A stretch of 64,000 nt of DNA from Brucella pseudintermedia. Lineage in GTDB: Bacteria > Pseudomonadota > Alphaproteobacteria > Rhizobiales > Rhizobiaceae. The notes beneath the pieces were generated by a model that did not search any database, was not told the origin of the DNA, and saw only the letters and a list, made by a program, of their open reading frames with translations. Positions 18,316-26,689 of this stretch are shown here, piece after piece (within the stretch, counting starts at the first letter, position 1; each line of letters starts with the position of its first letter). The translations under genes were made by a program, and so were the position numbers. The stretch lies in the NCBI RefSeq assembly GCF_008932435.1, contig NZ_WBWE01000011.1, positions 62,001 to 126,000 of the forward strand, read 5' to 3'.

Positions 18316-18603
18316 TCACCGCCCTTCGCTGGAGGCCGGTGACACGGGCGCAGGCGACGGACGCAAAAAACGGTCGCGGGTTTCCGCCCAGACGCGTAGG
18401 CACTCAGCGTCGGTCGCGGCCGTTGCCCCAAGCTGCTGGCACCGGCGCTGCCCCGCGCGCAGCGGATCGTACGGGGGTTCGATGATGCGCGTGGAGAAAT
18501 CGTCTACCGGCTCCTCCTTACGGGTCATCTCGATGACAGCCGCCGTAATGGCGATGGCGACGAACACGACAGCGCCCAGCCGGGCCAGCACCTTGCCGTC
18601 CAT
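18316..18603 (-). CDS. trbK: TrbK-alt putative entry-exclusion protein
   Basis: 95 residues from the ATG at 18603, preceded by GAGGGCGGGC. One N-terminal transmembrane helix (ARLGAVVFVAIAITAAVIEM) is followed by a short periplasmic part with two cysteines (RRCQQLG, AECLRVW). Position between trbJ and trbL and the Cys pattern match the TrbK-alt family, thought to reduce transfer into cells already carrying the element. Confidence 0.85.
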   Translation of the reverse strand: MDGKVLARLGAVVFVAIAITAAVIEMTRKEEPVDDFSTRIIEPPYDPLRAGQRRCQQLGATAATDAECLRVWAETRDRFLRPSPAPVSPASSEGR

Positions 18604-18613
18604 AAGCCCGCCC

Positions 18614-19378
18614 TCAGTTTCCGTTGAACATCTGCGCATTGCCCGGCTGGTAGCCTGAACCGGGCGTCAGGAAGCGACGGCGTTGCTCGCGGCCCTGTTC
18701 GGCAGCCGCTGTGCGCTCGGCTTCAGTCAACGCGCCTGCGCGCCCGTTGGCAGCAAGCAACGCCACCAGATCGGAGAGCTGCTGCGACTGAAGCGCCAGG
18801 AGCTGGTTGCCGGCCTGCGTCGCCTGTAGTGCGCCGGTCGCGCCCTGGCTCTGGTTCACCAGTTCGCTCATCTGCGTGCGGTTGGTGTCGATGTTGCCGA
18901 CGACACCCGCCTGGACGCGCATGGCGTCCTGCAAGCCGCCGACGGTGTTCTGCCAGCGCGAACGCGCATCGGAGACGAGCTGCTGATCTGTGGTCGACAT
19001 GGAGACGTTGCCGTACTGCTGCTGGAACGCCTGATCGATCCGCTGCACATCGAAGGCGATGTTCTGGGCCTGGGTCAGGAGCTGCTGCGTGCGCTGAACG
19101 TTTTGCTGAAGCTGCTGGAGCGAGGAGAACGGCAGGCTTGCAAGATTGCGGGCCTGATTGATCAGCATCGTCGCCTCGTTTTGAAGCGAGGTGATCTGGT
19201 GGTTGATCTGTTCGAGCGTGCGCGCCGCCGTGAGCACGTTCTGCGCGTAGTTGCTAGGATCGAAGACGATTCTCCAGGCATAGGCCGGCGTGGTCGCGAC
19301 CGGAGAAAGCGCGATCGGAGTGGCAAGGATGGTTGCTGCGAGAAGCACCGCAGGCGTGCGGGCAGAACGGGTCTTCAT
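18614..19378 (-). CDS. trbJ: TrbJ, VirB5-like T4SS protein
   Basis: 254 residues. A signal peptide ends near PAYAW. The mature protein begins with the TrbJ signature IVFDPSNYAQNVLTAARTLE and QINHQITSLQNEA, then long Gln-rich coiled-coil helices (QQLQQNVQRTQQLLTQAQNI). Likely a pilus-tip or channel component. Its ATG overlaps the trbE stop. Confidence 0.95.
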   Translation of the reverse strand: MKTRSARTPAVLLAATILATPIALSPVATTPAYAWRIVFDPSNYAQNVLTAARTLEQINHQITSLQNEATMLINQARNLASLPFSSLQQLQQNVQRTQQLLTQAQNIAFDVQRIDQAFQQQYGNVSMSTTDQQLVSDARSRWQNTVGGLQDAMRVQAGVVGNIDTNRTQMSELVNQSQGATGALQATQAGNQLLALQSQQLSDLVALLAANGRAGALTEAERTAAAEQGREQRRRFLTPGSGYQPGNAQMFNGN

Positions 19379-21831
19379 GTTTCAGTTTCCTTTTCGGCTT
19401 CGGGGACAAGGGACGGAAAAGTTGGGATGAGATCGGCAGCCCAGCCGACGTCGCGGGCCTTGAGCCAAGCAGCGAGGAAACCGTCGCGGCCATGCTCAGC
19501 GACGATCTGGGCAATCAGCGTCTGGTCGGATTTGGAGGATGCAGCACAAAGCGCGAGGCCGACTTCGCTGAGGCCCAGCTCGAACAGGCGGTTGCCGCGC
19601 CGCGACTGGCAGTAGTAGTCGCGCTTGGGCGTCGCCCGGGCGAGGATTTCGATCTGACGGTCATTGAGACCAAAGCGGCGATAGACGGCCGTGATCTGCG
19701 GCTCGATCGCGCGCTCGTTCGGCAGGAGCAGTCGCGTCGGGCAGCTTTCGATGATGGCCGGCGCGATGCTCGAATTGTCGACGTCGGAAAGGGACTGCGT
19801 GGCGAAGATGACACTGGCGTTTTTCTTGCGGAGCGTCTTCAGCCATTCGCGGAGCTGGCCGGCGAATCCTTCGTCGTCGAGCGCCAACCAGCCCTCGTCG
19901 ATGATGAGCATGGTCGGCCGCCCGTCGAGCCTGTCGCCGATCCGATGAAAGAGATAGGCGAGTACAGCCGGCGCGGCGCCCGTGCCGACCAAGCCCTCGA
20001 TCTCGAACACCTGCACGTCCGCCGAACCAAGATGCTCGGCTTCGGCATCGAGCAGCCGACCATAGGGACCGCCGACGCAGTAAGGGCGGAGCGCCTGCTT
20101 GAGATCATTGGACTGGAGAAGGACGCTGAGGCCGGTGATCGTGCGTTCGCCGACCGGCGCCGAGGCGAGCGAGGTCAGCGCCGTCCAGATGTGTTCCTTT
20201 GTCTCCGGGGTGATTTTGATACCTTCCCGCAGGAGGATTGCGACGATCCAGTCAGCCGCCCAGGCGCGCTCATAGGTGTCATGGATGCGGGCAAGCGGCT
20301 GGAGCGATACCGAGGCGTCCGATCCTTCGGTCAGGCCGCCACCGAGATCGTGCCAGTCGCCGCCCATGGCGAGCGCGGCAGCGCGGATCGAGCCGCCGAA
20401 GTCGAAGGCGAAGACCTGGCTGCGGAGGTAACGGCGGAACTGCAAAGCCATGAGGGCGAGCAGCACGGATTTGCCCGCGCCAGTCGGGCCAACGACGAGC
20501 GTGTGGCCGACATCGCCGACATGCAAAGACAACCGGAACGGGGTCGAACCTTCGGTTCTGCCGTAAAGCAGCGGGGGCGCATCGAAGTGTTCATCCCGTT
20601 CCGGCCCCGCCCACACCGCCGACAGCGGAATCATGTGGGCGAGATTGAGTGTTGAGATCGGCGGCTGGCGTACGTTTGCATAAACGTGCCCGGGCAGACT
20701 GCCGAGCCAGGCATCAACGGCGTTCACTGTCTCGATCATGGCAGTGAAGTCGCGGCCCTGGATGACCTTCTCGACCAGCCGCAGCTTTTCGTCGGCAAGG
20801 CGGGGATCGGCGTCCCAGACCGTGATCGTGGCAGTGACATAGGCCATACCCGCGACGTCGGCGCCGAGTTCCTGCAAGGCCATATCGGCGTCGAGCGCCT
20901 TGTTCGCAGCGTCGGTGTCCACAAGCACCGACTGCTCGTTGGTCATGACCTCCTTGAGGATCGCGGCAATCGACTTTCGCTTGGCGAACCACTGCCGCCT
21001 AATTTTGGTCAGAAGCTTGGTCGCGTCGGTCTTGTCGAGCAGGATCGCGCGAGTGCTCCAGCGATACGGGAAGGCCAGTCGGTTCAGATCGTCGAGCAGG
21101 CCCGGCGTCGTCGCGGTCGGGAAGCCGACAATGGTCAGCACACGCAGATTCTGGTCGCCAAGACGCGGCTCCAGGCCGCCAGTGAGCGGCTGGTCGGCGA
21201 GCAGAGCGTCGAGATAGATCGGCGTTTCGGGCACGCGGACGCGATGCCTTTTCGTCGATACGCAGGAATGCAGATAGGTCAGCGTCTCGCTGTCATCGAG
21301 CCAGTCGCAGGACGGCATGAAGCCGTCGAGCAGCGCCAGCACGCGATCGGTGCGGTCGGTAAAGGCGCGCAGAATCTCGTGCGGGTCGACGCCCGAGCGC
21401 TCGCGGCCTTCATAAAGCCAGGACTCGGTGCGCGCGGCTTCCTCGGCCGGCGGAAGAAACAAGAAGGTGAGGAAATAGCTCGATACGAAATGTGCGCCCG
21501 CTTCTTCGAAATCGGCCTTGCGCTCGGCATCGATCAGACCTGAAGCCGGATCGGGAAAGTTGCTGTCGGGATAAGTGGCGGCCTCATGCCGCTGTGCTTC
21601 GACAAAGATACTCCAGCCGGATCCGAGGCGGCGGAAAGCGTTGTTGATGCGGCTTGCAACGGCAACAAGCTCGGCCGCGACGGAGGAATCCAGATCCGGA
21701 CCCCGAAAGCGGGCTGTGCGCTGGAACGAGCCATCCTTGTTCAGTACGATACCGGGCGCGACCAGAGCGACCCAGGGCAGATAGTCGGCAAGGCGAGCGG
21801 CGGAGCGTCGATATTCGGCGAGATTCATCAT
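19375..21831 (-). CDS. trbE: TrbE, VirB4-family conjugation ATPase
   Basis: 818 residues, the usual length. The N-terminal CagE/TrbE/VirB4 region covers about 1-400. The C-terminal RecA-like domain has Walker A GPTGAGKSV (448-456), Walker B in MLIIDEGWLAL and the downstream SVIFATQSLSDV segment. It powers pilus and substrate transport at the inner membrane. A GGAGG ribosome site precedes the double ATG start. Confidence 0.97.
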   Translation of the reverse strand: MMNLAEYRRSAARLADYLPWVALVAPGIVLNKDGSFQRTARFRGPDLDSSVAAELVAVASRINNAFRRLGSGWSIFVEAQRHEAATYPDSNFPDPASGLIDAERKADFEEAGAHFVSSYFLTFLFLPPAEEAARTESWLYEGRERSGVDPHEILRAFTDRTDRVLALLDGFMPSCDWLDDSETLTYLHSCVSTKRHRVRVPETPIYLDALLADQPLTGGLEPRLGDQNLRVLTIVGFPTATTPGLLDDLNRLAFPYRWSTRAILLDKTDATKLLTKIRRQWFAKRKSIAAILKEVMTNEQSVLVDTDAANKALDADMALQELGADVAGMAYVTATITVWDADPRLADEKLRLVEKVIQGRDFTAMIETVNAVDAWLGSLPGHVYANVRQPPISTLNLAHMIPLSAVWAGPERDEHFDAPPLLYGRTEGSTPFRLSLHVGDVGHTLVVGPTGAGKSVLLALMALQFRRYLRSQVFAFDFGGSIRAAALAMGGDWHDLGGGLTEGSDASVSLQPLARIHDTYERAWAADWIVAILLREGIKITPETKEHIWTALTSLASAPVGERTITGLSVLLQSNDLKQALRPYCVGGPYGRLLDAEAEHLGSADVQVFEIEGLVGTGAAPAVLAYLFHRIGDRLDGRPTMLIIDEGWLALDDEGFAGQLREWLKTLRKKNASVIFATQSLSDVDNSSIAPAIIESCPTRLLLPNERAIEPQITAVYRRFGLNDRQIEILARATPKRDYYCQSRRGNRLFELGLSEVGLALCAASSKSDQTLIAQIVAEHGRDGFLAAWLKARDVGWAADLIPTFPSLVPEAEKETET

Positions 21832-21841
21832 AGCCGCCTCC

Positions 21842-22123
21842 TCACACCGCGAGGAAAGCCGGAATGCGCAGATGCCTGCGCCCGACCTCGACGAAGAGCG
21901 GATCGCGGCGGGCCGCCCAGACGGCCACGAAATGACCGATCGCCCAGATGGCGAGGCCGACGAGCCACAGGCGCAGGCCGAGGCCCACGGCCCCGGCCAG
22001 CGTGCCGTTCATGATGGCGATGGAACGCGGCGCACCGCCGAGCAGGATGTGCTCGGTCAAGGCGCGATGGAGGGGCACCGTAAACCCCGGCACCGCGTCG
22101 AGCTGTTCGAGGACGGCCGCCAT
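21842..22123 (-). CDS. trbD: TrbD, VirB3-like membrane protein
   Basis: 93 residues from the ATG at 22123, which shares a base with the trbC stop (TGATG). TrbD signatures are FTVPLHRALTEHILLGGAPR and the hydrophobic hairpin LRLWLVGLAIWAIGHF. Works with TrbE at the inner membrane. Confidence 0.94.
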   Translation of the reverse strand: MAAVLEQLDAVPGFTVPLHRALTEHILLGGAPRSIAIMNGTLAGAVGLGLRLWLVGLAIWAIGHFVAVWAARRDPLFVEVGRRHLRIPAFLAV

Positions 22124-22533
22124 CAGACAAGCGCCCCGCCGCCGAAGCTGAAGAAGCTGAGGAAGAACGAGCTGGCCGCGAAGGCGATCGACAGACCGAA
22201 TACGATCTGGATGAGACGGCGGAAACCGCCGCTGGTGTCGCCGAATGCGAGCGCCAGGCCGGTGGCGATGATGATGATCACCGCCACGATCTTGGCCACC
22301 GGCCCTTCGATCGACTGGAGGATCTGCTGAAGCGGCTGCTCCCACGGCATGGAGGAGCCGGAGGCATGGGCCGGCGGCGTGGCCGCCAGCATCATGATGG
22401 TGAAAAGCGCGGTGGAACTGGCGAGAAGCTTGTAGCTGCTACGCATGATGGAGCCGGCGGGCAGCTCCGGTTCGACGGGCACCGTCGACAGGATGGGAGG
22501 ATTGGTCAGATTCGGAATGACGGGCGAGTTCAT
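22123..22533 (-). CDS. trbC: TrbC, VirB2-like pilin precursor
   Basis: 136 residues. A long leader peptide (to about residue 56, PAHAS) is followed by a mature pilin with two hydrophobic helices (VAKIVAVIIIIATGLALAF and LIQIVFGLSIAFAASSFFLS) separated by the polar GDTSGGFRR loop, as in TrbC pilins. TrbC of RP4 is cyclised by the TraF peptidase, and a TraF homologue lies at 34614-35159. Confidence 0.94.
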   Translation of the reverse strand: MNSPVIPNLTNPPILSTVPVEPELPAGSIMRSSYKLLASSTALFTIMMLAATPPAHASGSSMPWEQPLQQILQSIEGPVAKIVAVIIIIATGLALAFGDTSGGFRRLIQIVFGLSIAFAASSFFLSFFSFGGGALV

Positions 22534-23513
22534 TCAGCTTCTCCGTTCGAGATCGTTGCGGGGGTGATGCGGTAGTCGCCAGTGGCAGGGTCGATGCCGT
22601 CGACGCGCGCGAGCTCGGCAAGCCGTCGCGATGAGCCACGCCCCGCGAGGACGGCCACAAGGTCGATGGTCTCGGCGATCAGCGCGCGTGGGACGGTGAC
22701 GACGGCTTCCTGGATGAGTTGCTCGAGGCGACGCAGCGCGCCGATGCCGGAACCAGCGTGGATCGTGCCGATGCCACCGGGATGGCCGGTGCCCCAGGCT
22801 TTGAGGAGGTCGAGAGCTTCTGAACCGCGGACCTCGCCGATGGGAATGCGATCAGGCCGCAGACGAAGCGAGGACCGGACGAGGTCGGAGAGCGTAGCGA
22901 CGCCATCCTTGGTCCGCATCGCGACAAGGTTGGGCGCTGCACATTGCAGCTCGCGGGTATCCTCGATGATGACGACGCGATCCGCTGTCTTCGCCACCTC
23001 GGCGAGCAGCGCATTGGTCAGGGTCGTCTTGCCGGTGGAAGTGCCGCCGGCGACGAGTATGTTGGCGCGGGACTGAACTGCCGCACGCAGCTTCACCGCC
23101 TGGTCGGCCGTCATGATGCCGGCCGCCACATAGTCGTCGAGTGTGAAGACTGCGACAGCAGGCTTGCGGATGGCGAAGGCAGGTGACGCTACGACGGGAG
23201 GAAGTAGGCCCTCAAAACGCTCACCCGTTTCCGGCAACTCGGCCGAGACGCGCGGCGAGCGGGCATGGACCTCCGCACCGACATGGTGAGCGACCAGACG
23301 CACAATGCGCTCGCCGTCAGCGGCCGTCATCGTCTCGCCGGTGTCGGCCAGCCCTTCGGAAAGTCGATCCACCCAGATGCGGCCATCGGGGTTCAGCATC
23401 ACCTCTACCACGGCCGGGTCTTCGAGAAACCGCGCGATGGCGCTGCCGAGCGCGGTGCGTAGCATTCGCGCGCCGCGCTGGATCGCTTCCTGTCTGAGGT
23501 GAGTGGCTGCCAT
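22530..23513 (-). CDS. trbB: TrbB, VirB11-family secretion ATPase
   Basis: 327 residues. Walker A is [11 protein letters not shown]; Asp/His boxes follow ([39 protein letters not shown]). Hexameric cytoplasmic ATPase driving pilus biogenesis and DNA transfer. It is the first gene of the trb operon. Its start is preceded by two strong inverted repeats (23517-23564), one of which includes the ribosome-site region. Confidence 0.96.
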   Translation of the reverse strand: MAATHLRQEAIQRGARMLRTALGSAIARFLEDPAVVEVMLNPDGRIWVDRLSEGLADTGETMTAADGERIVRLVAHHVGAEVHARSPRVSAELPETGERFEGLLPPVVASPAFAIRKPAVAVFTLDDYVAAGIMTADQAVKLRAAVQSRANILVAGGTSTGKTTLTNALLAEVAKTADRVVIIEDTRELQCAAPNLVAMRTKDGVATLSDLVRSSLRLRPDRIPIGEVRGSEALDLLKAWGTGHPGGIGTIHAGSGIGALRRLEQLIQEAVVTVPRALIAETIDLVAVLAGRGSSRRLAELARVDGIDPATGDYRITPATISNGEAE

Positions 23514-23516
23514 GTC

Positions 23517-23564
23517 GTCCCCATTTTTCGTGGGGACGCAAGAGATAATCCCCGGATCGGGGAT
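23517..23564 (-). promoter_or_regulatory. Two inverted repeats at the trbB start
   Basis: GTCCCCA/TGGGGAC (23517-23523 and 23531-23537) ends 4 bp before the trbB ATG, so in the mRNA the GGGGA ribosome-site bases lie in the stem. ATCCCCG/CGGGGAT (23548-23554 and 23558-23564) follows upstream. The shared TCCCC-n-GGGGA core suggests either an operator pair or an RNA structure limiting trb translation. Confidence 0.5.
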
Positions 23565-23739
23565 GATTAAAAAAGCCTGGGATCAGGCCGATTCAACAAG
23601 TTTCGGTCGTAGTAGTAGCGTGGCGTGCAAATACAGGAAAACGGCGGCGTGGGTATTCCGCCAAGGACTGTGAACGATCCTACGAGGAGCCCGGTTTGAT
23701 TCGTCCAGTCAGCCGCCATTCCGAATTGGATGAAAAACG

Positions 23740-24028
23740 GAGGGTCGACCCGGTGCTGATAGAGGAGATCGATGTAGTCGGTTCCAAGCCGTTTCAGGCT
23801 GCCTTCGACCGCGCTGCGGATCTGCGCCGGTTTGCTGTCGACACCGCCGCGATGCTCGCCTGTGACCTGGTCGACGTCCCGGCCGAACTTGGTCACGATC
23901 TTCACCTTGTCGCGCAGGCCGGCGAGGGGTTCGCCGACCAATTCTTCATTCGTCCAGGGTCCATAAACGTCGGCGGTGTCGAAGAAATCCTTGCCGAGAT
24001 CGATAGCCTCGCGCAGCAGCGCGATCAT
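23740..24028 (-). pseudogene. Aldo/keto reductase remnant
   Basis: The minus strand encodes a clear internal piece of an AKR: FFDTADVYGPWTNEELVGE, KVKIVTKFG, GGVDSKPAQIRSAVEGSLKR and DYIDLLYQHRVDP. The Asp, Tyr and Lys of the active site are present. The N-terminal cofactor-fold start and everything after the YQHRVDP strand are missing, and flanking codons do not match the family. A truncated relic in the cargo block beside trbB. Confidence 0.8.
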
Positions 24029-24400
24029 CTGCCGCCGGTGCTGGCCGCCGGCGAGGACATTCAGGAGGCCGTTGTCGGCGTGGTCAGGCACTGCGGCCAG
24101 ACCTTCTACGTGGTTCGGAACGATTAAGGCGGGATGGCGTCCTTGACCGCTAACGAGAACTGCCCCGAGCTGGAGGTGGGCAACGAGGTTTGGGCCAGCC
24201 GCGACCAGGATGGCGCCTACGCCGTGAGCCACGACAACGGCTACAGCATGTAATCGCAGTCAGCAGCAAGTAGGCCCCGGCGTCCCCGAGATGCCGGGAC
24301 CTGTGCATTTGGGGGAACATAGTCCTTTCGCCATTCTTGGACCTGTTTTGTTCTGCTACGGTGCGCCCGTGATTCAACGCAGGAAAGGGATAGCACACCG
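24029..24400. other. Region with one short peptide frame
   Basis: On the plus strand a 39-codon frame (24134-24253) reads NCPELEVGNEVWASRDQDG and ends SHDNGYSM. It has the look of a real protein C-terminus, but no family was recognised and no clear ribosome site is present. The rest contains the VOC gene promoter. Confidence 0.3.
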
Positions 24401-24838
24401 ATGAGCGATGAAATCAGCATCACATTCGCCCTTGTTATTGAGCATGGGCGCGAGCAGGAAGCCGCAGACTTCTACACAGCCGCATTCGGCGCGCGGGTGG
24501 TGGAAACCCACAGCCACGATGGCGAGCTGACGGACTTCGATATGCTACTCGGGACAACGCCGATTGCCGTTGCTGGGGCCAATCCCAAGCGGGAAGCCAA
24601 CCCCGCCCTTGGCGGACCCTTCTTCCCGAAGGCGCTAGGTGCAGTGAGCGCTGCGCTACGGATGACCGTCGCCGACCTGGACGCCTTTGTCAGCAAGGCC
24701 GTGGCTGCTGGCGCAACCATCCGTGACGCCATTCAACTGGACGACAGGGGCGGCCGCTCTGCCGCTGTGTTCGATCCGTTCGGCCACATTTGGGGTCTGA
24801 GCGAGCGCCTGGCCGACACCTCGCGCCTGGCCGCCTAA
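24401..24838 (+). CDS. VOC-family (glyoxalase/PhnB-like) protein
   Basis: 145 residues. The VOC fold is indicated by ITFALVIEHGREQEAADFYTAAFG (first beta-alpha unit), VSAALRMTVADLDAFVSKAV (second unit) and the family-typical DDRGGRSAAVFDPFGHIWGL end. Family members are metal-dependent lyases, dioxygenases or antibiotic-binding proteins; substrate unknown. Weak GGAAAGGG ribosome site. Part of the cargo block, with a repeat (24854-24920) just downstream. Confidence 0.82.
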   Translation: MSDEISITFALVIEHGREQEAADFYTAAFGARVVETHSHDGELTDFDMLLGTTPIAVAGANPKREANPALGGPFFPKALGAVSAALRMTVADLDAFVSKAVAAGATIRDAIQLDDRGGRSAAVFDPFGHIWGLSERLADTSRLAA

Positions 24839-24853
24839 ACCCAATCGCAGCAC

Positions 24854-24920
24854 CATCCGAAGCCGCTGCCAGTCAACGGCTTTTCTCCGCGCCGTACATT
24901 GCGGACCGGAGATATAACGC
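24854..24920 (+). repeat. Direct repeat copy 1 of a ~67-bp element
   Basis: It aligns with 26622-26689 in the same orientation at roughly three quarters identity; the best-conserved segments are CGGCTTTTCT and ATTGCGGAC. In copy 2 it covers the 5' end and upstream leader of the EamA gene; here it lies just downstream of the VOC gene. Confidence 0.65.
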
Positions 24921-25017
24921 AACCCTAACCGAACCTTCACGCGAGCTTTCTCCACGGCCCCGGATGGTCCGCTTGTCGTCATGCCGACGGCTCTTGACCA
25001 AGAAGAAAGGATTTGGG

Positions 25018-25329
25018 TTCGTCATACACCATCTGCCGACCCGCCGCTGCATGGCGCGCGGTCTGGACAAGCGCAACGAGCACTTCGATCAGGCGGCATA
25101 GCGGGCAGCGCACGAGCTGCATGAAAGCGTCCGTCTGGACAACCCGCTCTACACCCTGCATCACCAGGCGCTGCTCTATGATCTGGCGCAGGAAATGACC
25201 CGCTTGGCGATCGAGTCCACGCCGGTCGTGAGCGAGAAGCTGCTGGGGCCGGAGCATCCGCATCGGTAGCTCCTGGAAGAGAAGTGGGAGCGCGACGGCA
25301 TCTAAGTCTTCCGCGTGATTGAGCGGTAA
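25018..25329 (+). pseudogene. Unidentified gene remnant with three in-frame stops
   Basis: One continuous plus-strand frame reads LDKRNEHFDQAA, stop, AAHELHESVRLDNPLYTLHH, LLYDLAQEMTRLAIES, LLGPEHPHR, stop, LLEEKWERDGI, stop, VFRVIER, stop. Coding character persists across the stops at 25099, 25267 and 25303. The first two (TAG) are what C-to-T changes in CAG codons would give. Family not recognised; conjugation- or plasmid-associated origin is only a guess. Confidence 0.6.
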
Positions 25330-25366
25330 AACAGGAGTTCTTTTATCGGGCGGCCAGATGGGGGTA

Positions 25367-25648
25367 ATGATGAGGACTGTCATTTGTGGCGTAATGATCG
25401 CGGTATTGGCGGCACCTGCCCTAGCTCAGGGTACGTTGAGCACCGGGGCTAAGCAGGAGACGTTTGACGAAGCGGCCTGGGCGGCGGAATTCAAGTCGGC
25501 TGACAAGGATGGCGACGGCAAGTTGAGCAAGGACGAAGCCCTTGAAGCCAATCCGAATCTTGGCGACCACTTCGACGTGATCGATGCGGATGGGGACGGG
25601 TTCATCACACCGGAAGAAGATCGGGCGATGCTCGAACGGCAGAAGTAG
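25367..25648 (+). CDS. Exported EF-hand calcium-binding protein
   Basis: 93 residues from the ATG at 25367 (a second ATG follows directly). A signal peptide (VMIAVLAAPALAQ) precedes two EF-hand loops: DKDGDGKLSKDE and DADGDGFITPEE, both with canonical calcium ligands. Probably a periplasmic calcium sensor or buffer. Part of the cargo between trbB and CopG, converging with the EamA gene across a shared hairpin. Confidence 0.88.
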   Translation: MMRTVICGVMIAVLAAPALAQGTLSTGAKQETFDEAAWAAEFKSADKDGDGKLSKDEALEANPNLGDHFDVIDADGDGFITPEEDRAMLERQK

Positions 25649-25694
25649 TCGCTGGCAGGCGACTAACGCAACGGCCGCGCGAGCCGCAGAAGCT

Positions 25695-25720
25695 AAAAAC
25701 CCGGCCCCATTCGTGGGGCC
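25695..25720 (-). terminator. Terminator of the EamA gene
   Basis: Read on the minus strand, a GGCCCCA/TGGGGCC stem (25703-25709 and 25714-25720) is followed by a T run (25695-25699). It lies between the convergent EF-hand and EamA genes and may serve both. Confidence 0.75.
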
Positions 25721-25733
25721 GTGCTCTTGTCAT

Positions 25734-26624
25734 TCAAGCCGCCGCCGGTCGCCGCACGAGGAGCACCAGGGCGGCGAGCAGAAGGGCACCGCCGCCTAGT
25801 GCCGGGGGCGGCAAACGCTCGCCAAACAATCCCACCGCGATGATGGTCGCAGTCAGCGGCTCGGCCAGCGTGAGGATTGTGGCGGGTGTTGCGGCCGTCC
25901 CTCGCATTCCTCGGAAATACGCCACATAGGCGAGCGCAGTCGGCACCAGACCGATGTAGAGCAGCGTGAGCCAGGCCGAGGCGGGCCAGCTGCCGAAATC
26001 GGTCTGAGTCATCAGCGCAAACGGCAGGAGCAGCAACGCTCCGGTGCCGAAGCCGACGACAATGATCTTTCCCGGGTCGTGGTGGGCCAAGGTCCGGCTG
26101 CACAGCACAAAGCAGGCATAGGCGATTGCCGAGCCGCCGGCCCAGGCAATGCCGGTTGCGCTTCCGGTTTCCGGCGGCGCACCAACCAGCAGGGCCGCCC
26201 CGACAAGGCCGAGGAACAGTGCGAACGCGACGTGCCGCGTGATGCGCTCACGCAGGAGCAGGGGAGCCAGCAGCCCGACCAGAATCGGGGCGGAGCAAAT
26301 CGTGATAAGCGTGGCCAGCGCCACGCCGATTTCGGCAACAGCCCGGAAGTAGCAAACCTGATAGAGCGCCATCGCCAGGCCCAAGCCACCAATGCGCACC
26401 GCGTCGGCGCCGGGAAAGCGGAAGGTCTGGGCACCGAGCCGCAAGCTGCACCAGACAAGCAGCGCGGGCACCGCGATTGCCAGCCGGAAGAAACCGAGGA
26501 CGAGCGGCGGCACGTCCTCGATACCGTAGAGGACTTTGGAGGCGATGCCGACCGTCCCCCAAAGGAAAGCGCCGAGACATACGAGCAGCGGGGCAAGGAT
26601 CTGGGGGGCGGTTCTCATGGTCAT
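25734..26624 (-). CDS. EamA (DMT-superfamily) transporter
   Basis: 296 residues from the ATG at 26624; another ATG at 26618 is possible. Ten hydrophobic helices form two EamA repeats: GAFLWGTVGIASKVLYG opens the first and AIAYACFVLCSRTLAHHDPG the second, each ending in an EPLTA- or LLLRE-type segment. Inner-membrane exporter of small metabolites, probably amino acids or drugs. The start lies inside repeat copy 2. Confidence 0.9.
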   Translation of the reverse strand: MTMRTAPQILAPLLVCLGAFLWGTVGIASKVLYGIEDVPPLVLGFFRLAIAVPALLVWCSLRLGAQTFRFPGADAVRIGGLGLAMALYQVCYFRAVAEIGVALATLITICSAPILVGLLAPLLLRERITRHVAFALFLGLVGAALLVGAPPETGSATGIAWAGGSAIAYACFVLCSRTLAHHDPGKIIVVGFGTGALLLLPFALMTQTDFGSWPASAWLTLLYIGLVPTALAYVAYFRGMRGTAATPATILTLAEPLTATIIAVGLFGERLPPPALGGGALLLAALVLLVRRPAAA

Positions 26625-26689
26625 CCGAATCCGCCGCCCATCAGCGGCTTTTCTCTGCACCGTATATTGCGGACTGGCGCTGTTAATGC
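26622..26689 (+). repeat. Direct repeat copy 2 of the ~67-bp element
   Basis: Matches 24854-24920. It includes the EamA start codon region and the stop codon of the phosphotransferase gene (26683). The two copies bracket the EF-hand/EamA segment. Confidence 0.65.

Noticed and set aside
19333-20655. Long plus-strand frame opposite trbJ and trbE
   Set aside because: Shadow of trbE caused by high GC; trbE has intact Walker motifs.
23548-23575. ATCCCCG hairpin near an A run as a plus-strand terminator
   Set aside because: The run is A, not T, on the plus strand, and on the minus strand the T run precedes the stem, so it does not fit an intrinsic terminator in either direction.
23696-24127. Plus-strand frame over the AKR remnant
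   Set aside because: Mirror of the minus-strand AKR sequence, which alone shows family motifs.
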